Of a DNA stretch of 11,938 bases, positions 8,041-11,938 are shown one piece after another. Made by a program: the position numbers and the translations under genes. The stretch lies in assembly GCA_003024985.2 (NCBI GenBank), contig PXIH01S0030543.1. One strand, 5' to 3'. Source of the DNA: Euperipatoides rowelli (taxonomy: Eukaryota; Onychophora; Udeonychophora; Euonychophora; Peripatopsidae). The first letter of the stretch is position 1; the number at the start of each line of letters is the position of its first letter. The notes below the pieces were generated by a model. That model was not told where the DNA came from. It searched no databases and was given only the letters and a program-made list of their open reading frames with translations.

Positions 8041-8101
8041 CAGGTGTGAAGCTAATTTGTCATCGGTGATGAGCAAATAAATTAGACCAGCTGCACACCT
8101 G
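8041..8101. other. 61-bp foldback inverted repeat
   Basis: CAGGTGTG at 8041-8048 pairs with CACACCTG at 8094-8101. After one mismatch AGCT pairs with AGCT, AATTT (8054-8058) pairs with AAATT (8079-8083) across a 5-nt bulge, and CATC pairs with GATG around a GGT loop at 8065-8067. Most of the length can fold into one hairpin. It may be a very short foldback transposon or a structured RNA remnant; no clear target duplication flanks it. Confidence 0.55.
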
Positions 8102-8152
8102 TTAAGTATCTTATGCTTTTAAGCTAGATAGATTAATTCAAGATTAGCAAAA

Positions 8153-8181
8153 AAAACAAACAAACAACAAACAAACAAACA
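8153..8181. repeat. AAAC-type microsatellite
   Basis: AAAC units, with one AAC interruption, follow an A-run. It is a simple sequence repeat with no other association seen. Confidence 0.75.
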
Positions 8182-8538
8182 TATTATTCTCTCAGGAAGA
8201 TTAAATTTTAGATACTATGAGGTGGTCAACAATTTCAACTTCTTTAAATGATTCAGCCCAAATCTTAATTTTAAACAAACCCAAGCTCCAAAAAAGTAGA
8301 AGCAAAGCCAGGTAACACATATCACCTCACTCATTTTCATATTATAGACTTAGAAGTTTCTCTCAAGAATATCATCCTAGTTCTGTGAATTTTGATAGCT
8401 TTCTGTATAAAGATGACCACAAGGATTATTATAACCCATTACACCTTCTAATGGATGAATGAAGTAGGACAGATTACTTTTCAGAGGTTTATGACTCCAC
8501 TAGGCTTTCTTAAAGATATTCCTTTATCATATATTATG

Positions 8539-9216
8539 GCTCCTTTTTCTATCATATTTATCAATATTCAGGGCATTATTCTCTCAAGTAAGCAAAAAGC
8601 ATTATTGTTTTTCATCAATAAACAACAGTCACATATTATTTGTCTTCAGAAAAGAAAGTTGTCAGTCACTGCAAATTTCAAATTGAATAACTTCACCTAT
8701 TTATATACTTTATTTAGTGCTACCCACATTGTCAGTATAAAGTGTGACAACTTTAATTTCTTCTTCAATTTTAACTCATCCTGTTGAAATCGTAATAATT
8801 AATACCAGGCTATTAATATTAAAAATTTATTTAACCATGCACATCTTTGATTGATTGATTATTATGGACATCATCAGTCACAAATAATCATACCTCTTCT
8901 TTATTCACTGTATAAAACTATAAAATCTTTTCCATCAGCCTGCATTATTCGGGCAGGTGATTATAACCGTAGAGATTTTATATGTTCCAAGAGGGGTAAA
9001 ATTACTATGCATAAGAACCATTTGATAGATGTTGCATATGCTACCAAGCAAGATCACGTTCAAATTCATTATTATATCCATGGAAATACACAAATTGATT
9101 ATATTTTCATATTTTCTTCCCTTATTAACTATGTGTGATATTTCTTCCCAAATTTCTTCTCTGATCATATTGCTATTCAGATCATTCTACATGTGGACAT
9201 TGGCATATTTGTGAAT
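8539..9216 (+). pseudogene. L1-like APE endonuclease domain, stop-riddled
   Basis: All motifs lie in one frame. INIQGI (about 8560-8577) fits the N-[VI]-x-G-[IL] opening motif. ICLQK (8638-8652) is the LQE motif with the catalytic Glu read as Lys (AAA for GAA). IDYYGHHQSQ at 8854-8883 fits the NVYGHHSSQ-type segment. AGDYN (8953-8967) fits GDFN. HGNTQIDYIF at about 9079-9108 fits the SRIDYIF motif. SDHIAI (9160-9177) carries the catalytic Asp-His pair. In-frame stops occur at 8785, just after 8800, 8848 and 9136, and TAA ends it at 9216; no frameshift is needed over this length. It would act in the nucleus if intact, but the lost Glu and the stops make it inactive. Clade L1/Tx1 is inferred from motif style. 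Confidence 0.72.
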
Positions 9217-9944
9217 TAAGTGATATTACAAGAGTGTTTCGCATTATACATCCTGCTTTACCTTTTACAATTGACTTATTTAATCAACTTTATACAATTG
9301 CTCAGATAAATTTTTCTTCTGATTCTAATAATAATTTTTTCTTAAAAAATATATGTTTCGCCACAAAAGGTGAAACAATTCACATTTAATATATACAATT
9401 TTAACAACCTTCATCATTTTTTATATATTATTCTTTGGTGGCACCACAATCGTTTGTTACAATGTACCTGGTCTTCACTATTATCATCCTGGAAAATCAG
9501 AATTTGTTACTAGATTAAAGACAATGAATCTTAATCAATAAGAAAAAATCTCTAGCCTGGATCCCTCAAGAAAGAAAGGATCCTGAATTTTGAGTTACAC
9601 CCAAAGTTGAACCACAACCTCAGTATGCCTTTCTAACCCTTGCAGTTTCTTCATGACCAACTGAGAGAGAGACATTTCTATCAATAATGTTTGGTGCCAA
9701 ATTAAAAAAGAAGTCCTATCTGAGCTACAGCATCAGAATAAAGTGTTCATTAAGAGAGATTGAAGAGAGATTTTTTTTTACAGAATGTTATAGAAACTTT
9801 AGATCTCCATTAATAAGAAAATAGTAACTTACTAATCCGTTGGAAATAGCATCTTGCCATTTTTAGTCTCATAACAACCTTTTAAAATATCAACATATTA
9901 ATCTTAATCAAACATAAAATATCATCTATTTTAACTAACAAATA
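9217..9944 (+). pseudogene. Degenerate LINE linker region
   Basis: Between the endonuclease and the MITE no sustained frame survives. Frame 3 is open from about 9213 for some 55 codons (ELSDITRVFRIIHP...). A lysine-rich, helix-like reading, NVWCQIKKEVLSELQ, occurs around 9689-9735, as expected for the linker before the RT. Frame changes and stops are frequent. Assignment rests mainly on position between two better-supported parts of the same element. Confidence 0.45.
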
Positions 9945-9952
9945 GTCTAAAG

Positions 9953-10369
9953 TAGGGGTTCCCAACACTATGTCCATGGTGCCTGTTGACCAATTCGTGT
10001 GTGCCTGTCGCTATTCGACCATGAAATAAAAGCATGTTCACGTTAACTTGGCGGCACCAAGATCCCATTGATTTATATTGTGAGTGGTTAGGAAGCCAAT
10101 TTTAGGCAGTTGTATTCTTGTAAATCGATCTATTTGATTTGTGCCAAGTAAACGCAAATGAACTTGAGTGCAGTGCACATAGATGGCCTAATTGAATACT
10201 GGTGGGATAGTTAGAGAATTGTCTAAAAACAGACGATAAAATCCAGAATCTACCACATTTTTGACATCTGCGTATATATTTTCATCATTACGGAAAATAT
10301 AGATGGTGTCCACCCCCCTACCGGTATTTTAGAATGTGCTCTAGGGTACAAAAAGGTTGGGAACACCTG
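9953..10369. mobile_element. hAT-like MITE, 417 bp
   Basis: The ends form terminal inverted repeats: TAGGGGTTCCCAAC (9953-9966) and, reverse complemented from 10369, CAGGTGTTCCCAAC, twelve of fourteen identical. The word GGTTCCCAAC at the end is the hallmark of hAT-superfamily elements. Perfect 8-bp direct repeats GTCTAAAG flank it at 9945-9952 and 10370-10377, the length hAT transposases generate. No open frame of useful length lies inside, so it is non-autonomous and would have been moved by a transposase encoded elsewhere. It sits inside the L1-like remnant and is therefore younger. Confidence 0.88.
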
Positions 10370-10537
10370 GTCTAAAGCGATCACTGTTTTAAAAACAGAT
10401 AATGGTAATCTAGTTTCTAATAAACAAGCATCTCACCGCACTATTTGTTTTATCAAACTGTTTAAAATTCTCACTAGGATACAGTACTTAACCCTTTTAA
10501 ATATTACTATTCAAATATTAATTTATTCCAGAAATCA

Positions 10538-10880
10538 TTTTTTTTAATAAAAAATAAGTTTCCCACTAATAGGGGAAATGAGACTTTAATTACAATAATA
10601 TTTACATTCTTCTCACTCGAATGCATAACTGACGATCTTCATTTGTGTATTACGGTTTTTCTAGGTTTGGCTATTCCAAAGTGCACCTTTCCACTTAAGA
10701 CCCAGGTAACAGTGGTGTATTTTTCTTGCATTCAAGATTGAATGCTACCTTTGATCTGGGCCTGGAAAAAAAAACAGATAGATACTGGCACTCCTAAGGA
10801 CCAAACCTATACCCTAGGATTATATGTCTGGGCATGTGACAGTCCTATGTGCTACCTACTGGACCACTACATCTCGACAT
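10538..10880 (-). mobile_element. SINE copy C, full length
   Basis: Read on the minus strand this 343-bp element has a perfect 12-nt A box TGGTCCAGTAGG (10866-10855), the shared head word AGTAGCACATAGGACT or close to it, and a decayed B box GGTTTGGTCCT (10807-10797, eight of eleven) 47 nt on. Then follow T9 (10774-10766), a body with AAGAAAAATACACCACTG and TTACCTG, and the tail CATTTCCCCTATTAGTGGG at about 10577-10559, ending in T- and A-rich sequence. The 7-bp direct repeats GAAATCA flank it at 10531-10537 and 10881-10887. Head, body and tail align with copy B. It lies at the downstream edge of the L1-like remnant, in the opposite orientation. Confidence 0.75.
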
Positions 10881-10887
10881 GAAATCA

Positions 10888-11520
10888 AATTTTATTTCCA
10901 CACTATCTCAGATTTTAATTAAAAAGCCTAATATTACAAAAACGAATCCTCATTCTCCTCCAAAATCTGATGGTTTAACGACAGTTTACAGACAGTTGTG
11001 ACACTTGAAGTAAGCCGTACATGTGCGTGTGCAAGACACTGAAGTTCTATCAAACCAGGCAGATATCGGATATCAGGATACAACAACTAAGATGTCATCT
11101 GCTCACACAGCAAACACTATAATTTCGGCCTAATTATTTTGATGTTAACTTTAATAAAACCAAATTTGTTGTTAATGACATTATAATAGTTTAAATAATC
11201 AAAGTCATAGCTGAATATTATTCCCAAGTGTTTGTGATAGCTGCTAGTTTTTAATTTTGTTCCATTAATTAAAATTTTTAAATTATCTAAAAATATACGG
11301 TATATAGGCTATACTGATAGCTACTGTAGATTTTAGCTAAATTAGGTCATTAATTTAATTTTGTGTTTATAGTTATGTTTAATATTTTTAGTTATTTTAT
11401 TCTAATTTTTATTTAAACAGTATATTATTAAAAAAACGAATACGGAAAAGTATGAGTATAGAATAATTTATAAAGTTATTTTTTTTAATTAATGTATTAT
11501 TTTTGTTAAAATGTAATACC
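10888..11520. other. AT-rich spacer, no gene seen
   Basis: No open frame, element end or RNA signal is supported. A GATATCGGATATC duplication at about 11062-11074 is the only notable word. The last 350 bases are almost pure A and T. Confidence 0.55.
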
Positions 11521-11523
11521 CTG

Positions 11524-11938
11524 TCTCGGTTTCGTGGTCAAGTGGTATCACTTGACACTCTAATTCGAAGGCATATGCTGGTGGCTTACAGGTTCGATCA
11601 CCGTCTAGGGCAGTTATGTCACGGTTTTGTAGTTGAGTGGTGTTATCACTTGATGCTCTAATTCAAAGGCATATGGTGGTGGGTTACAGGTTCGATCCCC
11701 GGCTAGGGTAGTTATGTCTTGGTTATCATGGTCAAGTGGTGTTATCACTTGATTCCCTAAATCGAAGGCATATGCTGGGGGTTATAGGTTCAATCCTCGG
11801 ATAGGTCAGTTAAATCTCAGTTTTGAGGTCGAGTGGTGTTATCACTTGACTTGCTAAATCAAAGGCATATGCAGGGGGTTACAGGTTTGATCCCTGGCTA
11901 GGGCAGTTATGTCTCGGTTTTGTGGTCGAGTGGTGTTA
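11524..11938 (+). repeat. Tandem array of tRNA-like units, about 97 bp
   Basis: Four complete units and the start of a fifth begin at 11524, 11619, 11717, 11815 and 11912 (periods 95, 98, 98, 97) and run off the window. Each unit has an A box; TGGTCAAGTGG at 11535-11545 and 11729-11739 and TAGTTGAGTGG at 11630-11640 match TRGYNNARNGG fully. Each complete unit also has a B box at 11591, 11689, 11787 and 11884; the second, GGTTCGATCCC, is perfect and the others have one mismatch. A GCATATGC palindrome lies between them in units 1 and 3, with one change in unit 2, and is present in unit 4. The acceptor ends do not pair, so these are not tRNA genes. They look like tRNA-derived SINE heads amplified as a satellite. 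Confidence 0.85.

Larger units (their letters stand above)
7944..8430. other. Spacer with foldback and microsatellite
   Basis: Apart from the inverted repeat at 8041-8101 and an AAAC-type microsatellite at 8153-8181, nothing definite is seen. 8200-8430 could be the end of ORF1 of the L1-like element downstream, but no diagnostic motif supports that. Confidence 0.45.
8430..10530 (+). mobile_element. L1/Tx1-like LINE remnant, split by a MITE
   Basis: This is a decayed non-LTR element whose ORF2 would begin with an APE-type endonuclease that nicks the target. The endonuclease is traced from about 8539 to 9216 (separate entry), then degenerate linker sequence to 9952. The hAT-like element 9953-10369 interrupts it. 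From 10378 a linker-like reading resumes, AITVLKTDNG then a CFIKLF motif, matching the L1-type pattern I..L...G followed by fY..LY that precedes the RT domain. The RT itself is absent: the remnant ends where SINE copy C begins. The extent upstream of 8539 is uncertain. Confidence 0.68.

Noticed and set aside
11524-11938. True tRNA gene cluster
   Set aside because: A and B boxes are present but acceptor and T stems do not pair in any unit, so no cloverleaf forms.

Overview
This is a non-coding, repeat-dominated stretch of an animal genome. It is strongly AT-rich, has no operon-like gene packing, no bacterial ribosome-binding sites and no long open frames. It carries decayed LINE retrotransposons, tRNA-headed SINEs with target-site duplications, a hAT-type miniature transposon and tandem satellites. 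The repertoire fits a marine invertebrate, perhaps a mollusc, but nothing here fixes the taxon.

Layout. About 135-1290 is a plus-strand LINE remnant of the CR1/jockey group, holding part of the reverse transcriptase (intact YVDD), the ORF2 C-terminus and a 3' UTR. 1290-2170 is AT-rich spacer with a hairpin. 2175-2833 is a five-copy minisatellite of about 125 bp per unit. 2834-4610 is AT-rich with a tRNA-like repeat at 3121-3250. 4621-4774 is a GC-rich island that reads on the minus strand like an isolated coding exon. 4800-5215 is AT-rich with palindromes. 5217-5320 is a minus-strand tRNA-like unit with A box, B box and a T8 run. 5428-5770 is SINE copy A. 5771-7010 is spacer with a hairpin and a G-quadruplex motif. 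7019-7130 is another B-box repeat. 7545-7931 is SINE copy B. 8041-8101 is a foldback. About 8430-10530 is an L1/Tx1-like LINE remnant (endonuclease plus linker), split at 9953-10369 by a hAT-like MITE with a perfect 8-bp target duplication and abutted at 10538-10880 by SINE copy C. 10888-11520 is spacer. 11524 to the window end is a tandem array of about 97-bp tRNA-like units.

Relationships. No genes act together in the ordinary sense. The story is nested insertion: an old L1-like element was later hit by a hAT MITE and by a SINE of a three-copy family. The copies share a 3' tail with the palindromic word TTTCCCCTATTAGGGGAAA, but copy A has a different tRNA-type head from copies B and C. The least expected items are that SINE family with its internal T9 runs, the tRNA-like tandem array whose D-arm-like hairpin stays pairable in every complete unit, and the solitary exon-like island.
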